DNA of 30,437 nt from assembly GCA_937988885.1 (NCBI GenBank), contig CALKHR010000081.1:1-30437 (forward strand), read 5' to 3'. The notes under the pieces are model-generated. The model had not been told where the DNA came from, did no database searches, and saw only the letters and a list, made by a program, of their open reading frames with translations. Source of the DNA: an uncultured Roseiflexaceae bacterium. Its GTDB lineage: Bacteria > Chloroflexota > Chloroflexia > Chloroflexales > Roseiflexaceae. Below, one piece after another: positions 7,934 to 16,026 of this stretch (its first letter is position 1; each line of letters starts with the position of its first letter). Made by a program: the position numbers and the translations under genes.

Positions 7934-8064
7934 TTACCACATCCGATTCGACTGTGTCTGTAACCAACCTGTTTTAGCCTGCGGCAGCAAGGTAGATGAC
8001 GTTTTTTGAGGTGTCGATGCGCTGCTACGCGCAGCGCATCGACACCATCTTCCCTGAAATGCTA
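7934..8064 (-). repeat. Dispersed repeat family B, copy 2 (inverted relative to copy 1)
   Basis: The reverse complement of this segment lines up with 3811-3949: GGGAAG, the hairpin arms, CAAAAAACGTCA, CTTGCTGCCGCAGGCTAAAAC and a terminal CGGATGTGGTA. The hairpin core is at 8010-8046 with 16 paired bases per arm and a 5-nt loop. Compared with copy 1 the hairpin loop is in the flipped orientation, while the flanking blocks keep their order. Confidence 0.75.
8010..8046. repeat. Perfect 16-bp-stem hairpin, core of repeat B copy 2
   Basis: GGTGTCGATGCGCTGC (8010-8025) pairs fully with 8031-8046 around the loop TACGC. It matches the hairpin at 3833-3873 in its central 37 bases. Confidence 0.85.
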
Positions 8065-8265
8065 CGTCTAACGCCGAAGAAACGTTGTTCGGCAGGCCTG
8101 CTGATCCGGTAATTAATCATTCAGATGTGGTATGAACTAGCGCAGCGCCCCATACCACCTCCCTTGGAGCATGGCATGGCTTTGGCTGGTACGCCACTTG
8201 TTGCAAATACCCAGATGAATGAGGTATGAACGCTTGTGTTGCGGCGCGATGTCATAGATCACAGA

Positions 8266-8297
8266 GATGTCGTGAGCCTTGCAGCGCCCACGACATC
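8266..8297 (-). terminator. Hairpin behind the lipid kinase gene
   Basis: GATGTCGTG (8266-8274) pairs with CACGACATC (8289-8297), and GC/GC pairing extends inside. It begins 28 nt after the stop codon of the lipid kinase on the minus strand. There is no U-tract, so it may protect the transcript end or act as a weak terminator. Confidence 0.45.
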
Positions 8298-8324
8298 GCG
8301 ACCGTGACGTATGTGGAGGATTGT

Positions 8325-9239
8325 TTAGACCAGCACTTCGAGTGCGGCGGGTAGTATCTCGACCCGAATCTCGCGTGCCGAGGTGGCGATCACCTCGCCA
8401 TCGGTGGCCACGGGCACCGGGTTTGAGCAGATCACGCGGAATTTGCGCGCGCGGCCCATCGTCACTTCTGGCAACGTGGTGTGGGTGCCCTTCAGCAGCT
8501 TGGGCAAGTACTGCGCGATCTTGAGCAGGTTCAGGTTATCGACCAAGCACAGGTCGAGCATGCCATCGTCGAGCATGGCGGAGGGTGTCATCCAGAAGCC
8601 AGCGCCTTGGCAGCGCCCGTTGGCCATACTGACGAACAGTAGCGGGCGTTCGATCGTCTGATGATCGTACTGGACCTGCATTGGATGGGCTTGGTAATTG
8701 CGCAGCGCCCGCACGATCGCCAGCAGGTAGACTGCCAAGCCTTTGACGTACTTGATCTTCAGCGATTCAAACGCGACCTGCGCATCCAAGCCCATGCCGA
8801 TCGCATTGGTGAAGATGCGCGTATCGCCGTTGGTTACCTGCACGCGCCCAAGGTCGATGGTTTGCGTGCGACCGTTCATCAGGCGGGCGACGTTGGTGGC
8901 GAGATCGAGTTTCTGGAAGTTGCTGAGGGATTTGATCAGATCGCTACCGGTGCCCAGTGGGATGATGCCGAGTTTGGCGCGGCGTCCTGTTGCGGTCTCG
9001 GCACCTTTGATGCCGTTCACAACTTCGTTGATGGTGCCGTCGCCTCCCACCGCTACCACGGTTTCGTGGCCGCGCTCGATGCCTTGCCAGGCAAGCTCGG
9101 TTGCGCCGCCACGGGCGTGTGTCGTAACAATTTCGTAATCGGCACCAACTTGGCGGAGCATTGCTTCGAGCTCGTGGCGGCGGCGACCTGCGGAGCCGCG
9201 TCCAGCCGCCGGGTTGAGGACAATCAACATGTTCGGCAT
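8325..9239 (-). CDS. Diacylglycerol-kinase-type lipid kinase (YegS/BmrU-like)
   Basis: A 304-residue protein with the DAGK catalytic domain: NPAAGRG at 9-15, the nucleotide-binding motif GGDGTINEVVNG at 65-76, PLGTGSDL at 94-101, FTNAIGMGLDA in the middle and LDDGMLDLCLV in the C-terminal beta domain. The family transfers phosphate from ATP to diacylglycerol or related lipids (or to sphingosine-like substrates) at the inner membrane face. The exact lipid cannot be read from sequence. The length is typical for YegS/DgkB-type enzymes. It is divergent from the receiver gene at 9471 and is followed by a hairpin at 8266-8297, so it is probably monocistronic. Confidence 0.9.
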   Translation of the reverse strand: MPNMLIVLNPAAGRGSAGRRRHELEAMLRQVGADYEIVTTHARGGATELAWQGIERGHETVVAVGGDGTINEVVNGIKGAETATGRRAKLGIIPLGTGSDLIKSLSNFQKLDLATNVARLMNGRTQTIDLGRVQVTNGDTRIFTNAIGMGLDAQVAFESLKIKYVKGLAVYLLAIVRALRNYQAHPMQVQYDHQTIERPLLFVSMANGRCQGAGFWMTPSAMLDDGMLDLCLVDNLNLLKIAQYLPKLLKGTHTTLPEVTMGRARKFRVICSNPVPVATDGEVIATSAREIRVEILPAALEVLV

Positions 9240-9470
9240 AGATCGTGATGGACCTATCTAAATGAAATGCTCGGCGTATCGTACAGCGGGTCGAGGGCCT
9301 TCAGCACGGCATCAACCGTTCTGAACGGTGCGCGTATAGTACCATACTTTTGGCATGTGAAAGCTTTGCTTGGTGATGAAACGTTTCGGCTCGATCGTTC
9401 ACTGAATCGTCATCAACTGGCACTATGATTGCCTTCTCAATCACAATGCCAATTCGGCACAGGAGCGCGT

Positions 9471-9851
9471 ATGAAGAAGCAGATCCTGCTACTCAATAGC
9501 GATAGCACAGTTGCCATTAGCTACGCTCAACAGCTCAACGACGAGGACTATCGCATCGTCATCGCTACGACCTGTGCTGCCGCAAGCGCACTGTTGGAGC
9601 ATTGGCGGCCCGATCTGATCGTTGTTGATTGGTATATGCCCGATCTCGATGGCGATATCTGGGCCTCGGCGTTGCGGCTGCGCCCCGATTTCGCCGATGT
9701 GCCCATTCTGATGATGATCGGTCGGACCTTGCCTCGCGCGGCGCTGAATCGCCTGAACGATTATCGAATCGCCTCGTGTGCCGTGCCCCACTCCGCCGAG
9801 GCGTTCGGCGTGACCCTGACACAGATGCTGCGCTCCGTCAACGGTTCTTAA
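9471..9851 (+). CDS. Stand-alone response-regulator receiver protein
   Basis: A 126-residue protein from the ATG at 9471, chosen because AGGAG lies 5 nt upstream; an in-frame ATG at 9429 lacks such a site. The single receiver domain has an acidic start (LLLNSDS), the phospho-acceptor in DLIVVDWYMPDLDG and strand 4 VPILMMIG. The usual Lys-Pro of strand 5 is replaced (SCAVPHS), so the switch Lys seems missing although the acceptor Asp is kept. It has no output domain. Its stop codon overlaps that of the convergent MFS gene by 4 bp. The cognate kinase is not in the window. Confidence 0.8.
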   Translation: MKKQILLLNSDSTVAISYAQQLNDEDYRIVIATTCAAASALLEHWRPDLIVVDWYMPDLDGDIWASALRLRPDFADVPILMMIGRTLPRAALNRLNDYRIASCAVPHSAEAFGVTLTQMLRSVNGS

Positions 9852-11116
9852 TTGGCTTGGGCTGTGACGGGTGCAGCGGTGGAGACGCGCCAGTGCAGCC
9901 CTGCCAGCCCGAGCAGCCCGATGCTTGTCAGCGCCACGAACAGTGCGTTGTAGCCCAAGAACTCCGCCAATAGCCCTGCCAACAGCGGTCCAAACATACT
10001 AACGGGAGCCAGCATGGTGTTGGCTACGCCGATGTAGGTGGGCCGCTGATCCGGCGTACTGAACTGAAAGACCAACGTGAAGCCCGACAGTTGATAGCCC
10101 GCCTGCGAGAAGCCGAACAGCGCGAACACCAGCACGAACCACCACTCCGAGGGCGCAAAAATGGCGAGCACGAGCGTCACAATACCCGCGAACGTTGCAA
10201 GTTCGAGGATCTGCTTGTGGCCCCAGCGGTCGGCGAGCGCGCCCAGCCCGAAGTGCGCGAGTGCCTGCATTCCCAGCAAGACACCCGTGAATAAGCCAAG
10301 CTGCTCACTGCTGATATCGAAGCGCTCTAGCGCGGTGGCCATGAGGAAGCTGTGGCCAATCATCACGAACGCGATCGCCGAGCGGTAGATCAGGTAGCGC
10401 CGAAACCCGATATTGCGCTTGAGCAGCGGCACGACACTCCCTAGAAACGCGCTCAACGGCTGGCGCGGCTCCACGGGCTGCGGCGGCTCGACAGTCATCG
10501 ACAAAAAGACGTACGAAATAAGCTGCGCGCCAAAGCAGATCAGCGCCAGCACACCGATATTCTGCGGGAACGGAAACATCACCAGCAGCGCAGCCGCTAG
10601 CGAAGCGCTGATCGTCCCCAGCACGCCACCCACACCCAACTGCATCCCGAAGAACGTGCCCCACCGTCGCTCAGGGATCAGTCGCGCGATCAGATCCTGC
10701 CACGCGGTCATGGTCGCGCCGCCGCTGAGGCTCTGGATGCCGTACAGCACGAAAAAGCTGATCAGGAGCGTTTTGGCGGGCAGATCGGGCAATAGCAGCA
10801 GCAGCAGGCCCAACAGCAGGAACGGCAGCCGCTCACCCACGGTGAGGATCATCACCAGCGGCTTGCGGCGTGGCCAGCTCGCCACAATCGGCGCCATAAA
10901 CAGCGCGGGCAGCGTCCACCCAGTTTGGGTGAGCATCGGGATCACGCCCTGCACCCAACGGTTATCGCTGAGCTCGTTCACGAAGGATGGTAGGATGGTG
11001 TGACGTGAGACTAGGTTGATCCCAAACATAAACGCAGCACCATCAAGAACACCAAGCGTAAAATTTCGCCGCACATTGCGCGATAGGATCACCTCGGCAG
11101 ACATGGCAGGTTGCAT
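9848..11116 (-). CDS. Major facilitator superfamily permease
   Basis: A 422-residue membrane protein from the ATG at 11116, which is preceded by GGGAG at 6 nt spacing. An in-frame ATG at 11152 would add 12 residues but has no ribosome site. About 12 hydrophobic segments are visible, with the loop between helices 2 and 3 (MAPIVASWPRRKPLVM) and its counterpart in the second half (GALADRWGHKQ), typical of MFS. Ser/Gly-rich pore helices such as YGIQSLSGGATMTAWQDL are present. The substrate cannot be inferred: drug or metabolite efflux and sugar uptake are both possible. The 3' end overlaps the stop of the receiver gene on the other strand. Confidence 0.85.
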   Translation of the reverse strand: MQPAMSAEVILSRNVRRNFTLGVLDGAAFMFGINLVSRHTILPSFVNELSDNRWVQGVIPMLTQTGWTLPALFMAPIVASWPRRKPLVMILTVGERLPFLLLGLLLLLLPDLPAKTLLISFFVLYGIQSLSGGATMTAWQDLIARLIPERRWGTFFGMQLGVGGVLGTISASLAAALLVMFPFPQNIGVLALICFGAQLISYVFLSMTVEPPQPVEPRQPLSAFLGSVVPLLKRNIGFRRYLIYRSAIAFVMIGHSFLMATALERFDISSEQLGLFTGVLLGMQALAHFGLGALADRWGHKQILELATFAGIVTLVLAIFAPSEWWFVLVFALFGFSQAGYQLSGFTLVFQFSTPDQRPTYIGVANTMLAPVSMFGPLLAGLLAEFLGYNALFVALTSIGLLGLAGLHWRVSTAAPVTAQAN

Positions 11117-11641
11117 GCCCAACTCCCTCTGTTCAATTGTTCGACTTGCCATTTGGAGGGTATTTCACTCGTCGGGTGGTGTGGGCGAGCCACGAGGAAC
11201 GCTAGTAGGGGCTAGCGTTGAGGCATTAAGTAGGGACAACCACCTGTGAAAGGCCAACCGACGAAGCCAGGTGCAGTACAGAGATGGGGTGCCGATGCAG
11301 CATCTGGCGACCTATGATACCACGAGCGGGGAGTTTGTGGGGCTACAGCACGCCCGTCCAGAGCGACGGCGCAGGGCTACAAGGTAATACCAAGTCCGAC
11401 TAGCTCGTTGTCATTGAAAAGCGGTTTGAGTGCATCGTTATTTTCACTGTTCTCATTGTCATTTCGAGCGCGCCGCTAGGCGACGCGAGAAATCTCGTCG
11501 TTCTGCATTGCCGTGTGCTTTGAGAACTCTCCCCATTCGCTTCGCTCAGGGCTTCGACCGTTAGAGATGACAGTGCTTTTCGTTGAACAAGAACATGTTC
11601 AATACTTCCAAAACAGAGCACTCAGCCTCACACCGCAACGC
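11117..11641. other. Intergenic region with repeat A copy 2
   Basis: The region lies between the MFS start and the GH15 stop (both on the minus strand). The segment 11387-11620 is repeat family A. The rest (11117-11386) presumably holds the MFS promoter; no gene is recognised. Confidence 0.6.
11387..11620 (+). repeat. Dispersed intergenic repeat family A, copy 2
   Basis: This is the most compact complete-looking copy (about 234 bp). It starts with ATACCAAGTCCGACTAG, contains CATTGTCATTTCGAG, GGCGACGCGAGAAATCTCGT and CGCTTCGCTCAGGGC, and ends with GAACATGTTC followed by CTTCCAAAACAGAGCA. It ends about 20 bp behind the GH15 stop codon, so it could also affect that transcript's 3' end. Confidence 0.8.
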
Positions 11642-13858
11642 CTATCGGGCGTAGCGCTCCGCCACCACGCTCGGCGTATCGGGGCTGTGTTGCAGCGCCA
11701 CAGCATGCGCCAACACGATGTACTCGGCGTGCGCCCATGCCAGCGGCGTCGCTGAGCCAGTGCCCGTACCATCGGCGAACACCTGCTCCGGCAGCATCCC
11801 GCCCTGGTTTGCGAATGCCTCCAGTGCCGTCAAGCTATCGCGCCCAAACGCCTGATCGCCGCTGCGGATCATCTCGTACACGCTGCGCTCGCCGAGCAAC
11901 AGCGGCCACGGTTGGCCAGGGCCGTCCGGCGCAGCGCCCGGCGCAGGTTCGCCGTAGCCGTCGTGCTGATAGCGATAGTACGCGCGGCCCTTCGGCGTAT
12001 CCACCGCCAACTCCGCATCGGTCAGCGCCAGCGTCGCCAATACATCGGCGTCATCGGCGCGGCGCAGACCCAAGCGCACCAACTCAAGGAAACTCTGGTC
12101 GATGATCGCACGCTGATCATACGTGCCGCCGCCATTCGCGATCGTGATCGGCGTGGCCGCGTTCGGGTCGCCATCGCTGATGCGCAGGTAGTAGCGCCCA
12201 TCGCCGAGCAGCCCGCTGGTCGTCAGCGTCCACGCCTCGATCTGCCCGTTCCACTCATCTGCCGTCTGCTCGTAGCGCAGTGCTGCTTCCTCATCGCCAG
12301 CCTGGCGCGCCAAGTCTGCCGCGCAGATCAACGCCGCCACCTGCGCCGCCAACGTCGCCGGAGAATAGCCAGCGTTCTCCTCCCAGCGCTCCTGCGCTGT
12401 GCGCGGCCCTTGCGACAGGATGTACTCGGCGGCGGGTTGCACCAAACTCGCGTAGCGATCCACCGCGCCCAGATGCCATGCCAACAGAATCGGCGTCGCT
12501 ACCTGATCGAGTTGCAGCCCGGTCCAGTGCAGTCCGCCATCCGGGTAGGCGTTCTGCGGGAAACTGCCATCGTCCTTTTGCAGCGTCTCATCGAGGAACA
12601 CCAGCGTATCCTCGGCGCTGGCCCGGTCGCCCGCGATCAACAGCGCCATCGCGGTGTGGTACAGATCGCGGGGCCACACAAACCGATACCCACGCTCGCT
12701 GAACTGGCGGTCGGTGCGGTGCTGGCCCCACGGCATCGAGAGCGACGCCACAAACGCGCCGTAGTGGTTCTTATCCTCGTGCGTCTTGAGCACGGCGATA
12801 CTCTCGTGGTACAGCGCCAGATCGGGCAGCGGCGGCTGCAACTGCGTCAAATACGCCTCCCAGCCTTCGATATACGCCTGCAACACCGCCTCAAAGCCAC
12901 GCTCCAGGCTCGCGCTGGCGTCGCCGCGCGCATCCGCCGCGCTCTCGCCGAAGCCCAGCGCCACCGTCGAAACCTGCTCCGTCGTGAGTTCCAGCGCCAT
13001 TGTCACTCGTCCCGGCCCCGCCTCGCCGTACGTCGCATCGAGATACAGATCCTCCAGGTCGGTGAGCACATCGTTCACCTTCGTGTAGCCTGTCGTCGTC
13101 AGCAGCGGCGCGGGGTCGCTCGTCAGCGCCGTGTACACACCCGTGCGCTCGTCCCACGCCTCCGCGAACGCCTCATCGACGCGGCTCTGATCGCGGTTGC
13201 CGCTATTGCCGATACGGGGCGAATAGGCCAGAAACAGGCGGTAATCGCTGGCCTGCCCAACCAACGCCTCGAACGCGACGGTGAACAGTAGCGTATCGCT
13301 GGCCGGATCAGCCACCACATCCTTCACGGCTCGCCAGCGCCCCTCGCGATCTTCCGATACCACCCGAAACGCGGGCACAGCGCCTTCGATCCGGCTGATC
13401 GTATGGGTCGCGTCGGTCATCTCATCGGCCACGAACTGCCGCCCATCGGTCACGATCAAGTGCAGCGCCTTCAGATTGGCCTGCGACACATCGGGGTATG
13501 CGCCCTCGGTGATCGCGCCATCGGTGATCGTGAACCACACCCGCGACGGATTCTCGGGGCCGGGCGGCTGATCGTAGGTGAATGCGGTGCCCGCCGCCAA
13601 CTTTGTGCCGCTGGTCCAGAAATCGAGCGCCTGCGACATCCCTGGTGCGACATCGCCTGCCTCGGTGGCGCGGGTTGGTTGCGGTGGGCTATTCGGCTCT
13701 GATGTGGGGCTTGGCTGCGGCGATGGAGGCAGCGTTGGCGTGGCGGGTGCGGTGCTGGGTGGCGCACCGAGCGGGGGCGTTGCCGTGGGGACAACCGCCT
13801 CCGGGCTTGCACACGCCGCCAGCATCATCGCGACGATCACGAACCAGAGCCTTCGCAT
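11642..13858 (-). CDS. Secreted GH15 lipoprotein, glucodextranase/glucoamylase-like
   Basis: A 738-residue protein from the ATG at 13858, with GGAGG 3 nt upstream; an alternative ATG at 13870 adds four residues. The N-terminus is a lipoprotein signal ending in LAAC, followed by a Pro/Thr linker of about 60 residues, so the enzyme should be anchored outside the membrane. Next come an N-terminal beta-sandwich (SRVWFTITDGAITEGAYPD) and an (alpha/alpha)6 catalytic barrel with RGYRFVWPRDLYHTAMAL, FPQNAYPDGGLHWTGLQLD, RWEENAGYSPAT (probable general acid at about residue 494) and LAWAHAEY (probable general base near residue 712). The family inverts and releases beta-glucose from alpha-1,4- or alpha-1,6-glucans; the dextran-type layout is my closest match, but the linkage is not provable from sequence. 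It is alone in its transcript. Confidence 0.88.
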   Translation of the reverse strand: MRRLWFVIVAMMLAACASPEAVVPTATPPLGAPPSTAPATPTLPPSPQPSPTSEPNSPPQPTRATEAGDVAPGMSQALDFWTSGTKLAAGTAFTYDQPPGPENPSRVWFTITDGAITEGAYPDVSQANLKALHLIVTDGRQFVADEMTDATHTISRIEGAVPAFRVVSEDREGRWRAVKDVVADPASDTLLFTVAFEALVGQASDYRLFLAYSPRIGNSGNRDQSRVDEAFAEAWDERTGVYTALTSDPAPLLTTTGYTKVNDVLTDLEDLYLDATYGEAGPGRVTMALELTTEQVSTVALGFGESAADARGDASASLERGFEAVLQAYIEGWEAYLTQLQPPLPDLALYHESIAVLKTHEDKNHYGAFVASLSMPWGQHRTDRQFSERGYRFVWPRDLYHTAMALLIAGDRASAEDTLVFLDETLQKDDGSFPQNAYPDGGLHWTGLQLDQVATPILLAWHLGAVDRYASLVQPAAEYILSQGPRTAQERWEENAGYSPATLAAQVAALICAADLARQAGDEEAALRYEQTADEWNGQIEAWTLTTSGLLGDGRYYLRISDGDPNAATPITIANGGGTYDQRAIIDQSFLELVRLGLRRADDADVLATLALTDAELAVDTPKGRAYYRYQHDGYGEPAPGAAPDGPGQPWPLLLGERSVYEMIRSGDQAFGRDSLTALEAFANQGGMLPEQVFADGTGTGSATPLAWAHAEYIVLAHAVALQHSPDTPSVVAERYAR

Positions 13859-13943
13859 ACACGCCTCCATCGCATCAACTGTTCATTTCAACGGTGTGCT
13901 CAGTATAAGCAAGAACAATCGGAATGCAACCGTAGTGATGCTG

Positions 13944-14018
13944 CCGCAGATAAAACAGCATCGATGAAGATACGATCTGACGAGATAGAAATGATCCATC
14001 AACTTTTCATAATCTGTG
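13944..14018 (+). repeat. Direct repeat, left copy, flanking repeat A copy 3
   Basis: It pairs with 14224-14300 in the same orientation. Shared blocks are CGCAG..AAAACAG, AAGATAC(G/A)ATC(T/C)GACGAGATAG, CCATCAA and CATAATCTGTG. Its CCGCAG..AAAAC start resembles the tail of repeat B, so it may be a remnant of that family. Confidence 0.65.
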
Positions 14019-14021
14019 ATT

Positions 14022-14196
14022 GCTCTGTTTGGAAGTCTTTCATGCTTTCCGATTCAACGAAAAGCACTGTCATCTCGAACGGTCGAAGCCCTGAGCGAAG
14101 CGAATGGGGAGCGATCTCAATGCGCAATACAATGCGGAGCAATAAGATTTCTCACGTCGTCTAGCGGCTCGTTCGAAATGACAATGAGCACTGTGA
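14022..14196 (-). repeat. Dispersed intergenic repeat family A, copy 3 (inverted)
   Basis: The reverse complement matches copies 1 and 2 in CATTGTCATTTCGA, the GAGAAATCT segment, CCCCATTCGCTTCGCTCAGG, GCTTCGACCGTTCGAGATG and ACAGTGCTTTTCGTTGAA. It is more diverged than the other two copies and its distal end has lost the GAACATGTTC palindrome. Confidence 0.75.
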
Positions 14197-14223
14197 AGAT
14201 TAAAAACAATGCACTGATACTAA

Positions 14224-14300
14224 CGCAGGCTAAAACAGTATTGATAAAGATACAATCCGACGAGATAGGGATAACCCATCAATTTTTTTCATAATCTGTG
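14224..14300 (+). repeat. Direct repeat, right copy, flanking repeat A copy 3
   Basis: This is the partner of 13944-14018, 280 bp downstream and in the same orientation. Its GCAGGCTAAAACAG block is closer to repeat B than the left copy. It ends in CATAATCTGTG, followed by the widespread short motif AATCTGTGGATGAA. Confidence 0.65.
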
Positions 14301-14346
14301 CAATCTGTGGATGAAATCTCCTGCTTCCCTCATCCCTGAAATCTCC

Positions 14347-14374
14347 TTGACTCCATCCCAAGATCTGCTACCAT
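14347..14374 (+). promoter_or_regulatory. Candidate sigma70-type promoter of the sugar-acid kinase
   Basis: TTGACT (14347-14352) and TACCAT (14369-14374) are separated by 16 bp, 37 bp upstream of the kinase start codon. The -35 match is good and the -10 match moderate. Confidence 0.45.
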
Positions 14375-14410
14375 CACCGCACACCTACAGCAACGCGAGG
14401 AGACCTCCCA

Positions 14411-15820
14411 ATGCCTGACAAAGTCGCCAAGCATGTACTGTTCGAACAACTCCCGCCCGAATGGAACGACGACCCGTTTCCGGCCATCCAATCCGCTGTA
14501 CGCGCATCGAACACCAAAGTCTTTGTGCTCGACGACGACCCGACCGGCACGCAGACCGTCCACGGCATCCCCGTGCTCACCGAATGGACGACCGAGGCGC
14601 TACGGGCCGAACTCGAGAATGACCTGCCCGCCTGCTACATTCTCACCAACTCACGCAGCGTCACGCTCGACGCTGCCCGCGCCATCAACACCGAGATCGG
14701 CAAACGCCTCGCCGCCGCCGCCCAAGCTGCCAACCGCCCCATCGCCGTCATAAGCCGCAGCGACTCCACCTTGCGAGGGCACTTCCCCGGCGAAGTCGAT
14801 GCCCTCGCCGAAGCGCTGGGCTACGATGCCGATGCCTGGATCATCGCGCCGTACTTTTTGGCGGGCGGGCGCTACACGATCAACAACGTGCACTACGTCG
14901 CCGAGGGCGAATGGCTCGTCCCCGCTGGTGAAACGGAGTTCGCACGCGACGCCGCCTTCGGCTATCGCGCCTCCGACCTGCGCGAATGGGTGGCCGAAAA
15001 GACCGAAGGCCGCATCAGCGCCGACTCCGTCGCCGCCGTCTCGCTCGAAGATATTCGCATCGGTGGGCCGCAGCGCGTCACCGAGCGGCTCCTTGCATTA
15101 CCGCGTGGCAGCGTCTGCATCGTTAACGCTGCCAGCGACACTGACTTGGCAGTGTTTGTGCAGGGCCTGCTCGCCGCCGAGGCCCAAGGCAAGCGCTACA
15201 TCTACCGCACCGCAGCGTCGTTCGTCGCGCTCCGAGCGGGCATCGCCGCGCGCCCGTTGCTCGGCCCCGCCGACCTTAACCTGAGCAACCAGGGTGGTGG
15301 ATTGATCGTGGTTGGCTCGTACGTGCCGAAGAGTTCGGGGCAGGTCGCCGCACTGCTTGAGCGGCCCGATCTCGCCGCTATCGAAGTCGATGTGCGCGCC
15401 CTGCTCGACGACGACCGCCAAGCCTCTGCCATTGCCGAGGCCGCCGCGCAGGCCGACCGTACCCTCGCGCAGGGTGGCGACGTGATGGTCTACACTAGCC
15501 GCCAACTCGTCACTGGCGACGACGCCGCCAGCAGCCTCGCGATCGGCCAGCGCATCTCGGAGAGCCTTGTCGCGATTGTGCGCGCCATCAACGAGCGACC
15601 GCGCTACCTGATCGCCAAGGGCGGCATCACCTCCAGCGATGTTGCCACCAAGGGCCTCAACGTCAAGCGGGCGCTGGTGCTCGGCCAGATTCTGCCGGGC
15701 GTGCCGCTCTGGCAACTCGGCCCCGAGAGCCGCCACCCAGGCATGCCCTACATCGTGTTCCCAGGCAACGTCGGTGGCCCCACGGCTATCGCCGATGTTG
15801 TCGCTATGCTGAAGAGGTGA
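14411..15820 (+). CDS. Four-carbon acid sugar kinase family protein (DUF1537, OtnK/DtnK-like)
   Basis: A 469-residue protein. Family hallmarks are the N-terminal substrate-domain motif DDDPTGTQT at 41-49, SRSDSTLRGHFPGE at 115-128, and the C-terminal nucleotide-binding segment with KGGITSSDVA and PGNVGGP. Members phosphorylate four-carbon acid sugars such as threonate, erythronate or 2-oxo-tetronate at the 4-hydroxyl with ATP. Which acid is used here is not evident. The usual partners (PdxA2-type dehydrogenase, class II aldolase, OtnI isomerase) are absent from the window. AGGAG lies 8-10 nt before the ATG. The gene converges with a FadR-type regulator whose end is 206 bp away, which suggests a common sugar-acid theme. 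Confidence 0.88.
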   Translation: MPDKVAKHVLFEQLPPEWNDDPFPAIQSAVRASNTKVFVLDDDPTGTQTVHGIPVLTEWTTEALRAELENDLPACYILTNSRSVTLDAARAINTEIGKRLAAAAQAANRPIAVISRSDSTLRGHFPGEVDALAEALGYDADAWIIAPYFLAGGRYTINNVHYVAEGEWLVPAGETEFARDAAFGYRASDLREWVAEKTEGRISADSVAAVSLEDIRIGGPQRVTERLLALPRGSVCIVNAASDTDLAVFVQGLLAAEAQGKRYIYRTAASFVALRAGIAARPLLGPADLNLSNQGGGLIVVGSYVPKSSGQVAALLERPDLAAIEVDVRALLDDDRQASAIAEAAAQADRTLAQGGDVMVYTSRQLVTGDDAASSLAIGQRISESLVAIVRAINERPRYLIAKGGITSSDVATKGLNVKRALVLGQILPGVPLWQLGPESRHPGMPYIVFPGNVGGPTAIADVVAMLKR

Positions 15821-15824
15821 CGGG

Positions 15825-16017
15825 GAGAGACAGGGTGACAAGGTGACAAGGTGAAGGGGTGATGAGCGTGCTCTACAAAAGCAGTACGCTTGCTGAAAGT
15901 TATCCTTTCGGTGTTAAAGCTTGATACCAGCCTCACTCTGGCAAGAGATGTGGAGGCGCTGCGTTTAGCAGCGCTTCCTATCCAACAATCTGTGAAATCT
16001 GTGAAATCTGTGGATGA
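15825..16017. repeat. Short simple repeats between convergent genes
   Basis: Just behind the kinase stop lies a run of GGTGACAA-like units (about 15833-15860). At 15987-16013 there are three 9-bp units AATCTGTG(A/G), continuing into GATGAATC. The second motif is also present at 14291-14312, so it is another dispersed type. Confidence 0.6.
15952..15978. terminator. Hairpin between convergent genes, possible bidirectional terminator
   Basis: GGAGGCGCTGC (15952-15962) pairs with GCAGCGCTTCC (15968-15978) around a 5-nt loop, with one G-T pair. It sits between the kinase and the FadR-type gene, which converge. There is no strong U-tract on either side. Its core GCGCTGC-N5-GCAGCGC is the same as in repeat B, so it may be a relic of that family. 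Confidence 0.45.
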
Positions 16018-16026
16018 ATCAACCCA

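Larger units (their letters stand above)
7774..8265. other. Intergenic region with repeat B copy and small palindrome
   Basis: No gene is recognised. The region holds a 14-bp palindrome (7872-7885), repeat B copy 2 (7934-8064) and a weaker inverted repeat (GTGGTATG at 8127-8134 against CATACCAC at 8151-8158). Confidence 0.6.
13871..14410. other. Intergenic region with nested repeats and sugar-kinase promoter
   Basis: The region lies between divergent genes (GH15 on the minus strand, the kinase on the plus strand). It contains a repeat A copy in reverse orientation (14022-14196), flanked by two directly repeated segments (13944-14018 and 14224-14300), then a candidate promoter at 14347-14374. 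No gene is recognised. Confidence 0.65.

Noticed and set aside
11912..13291. 459-codon plus-strand frame opposite the GH15 gene
   Set aside because: It is Arg/Gln-rich without any family motif and lies antisense to a well-supported enzyme. It is a GC-rich mirror frame.
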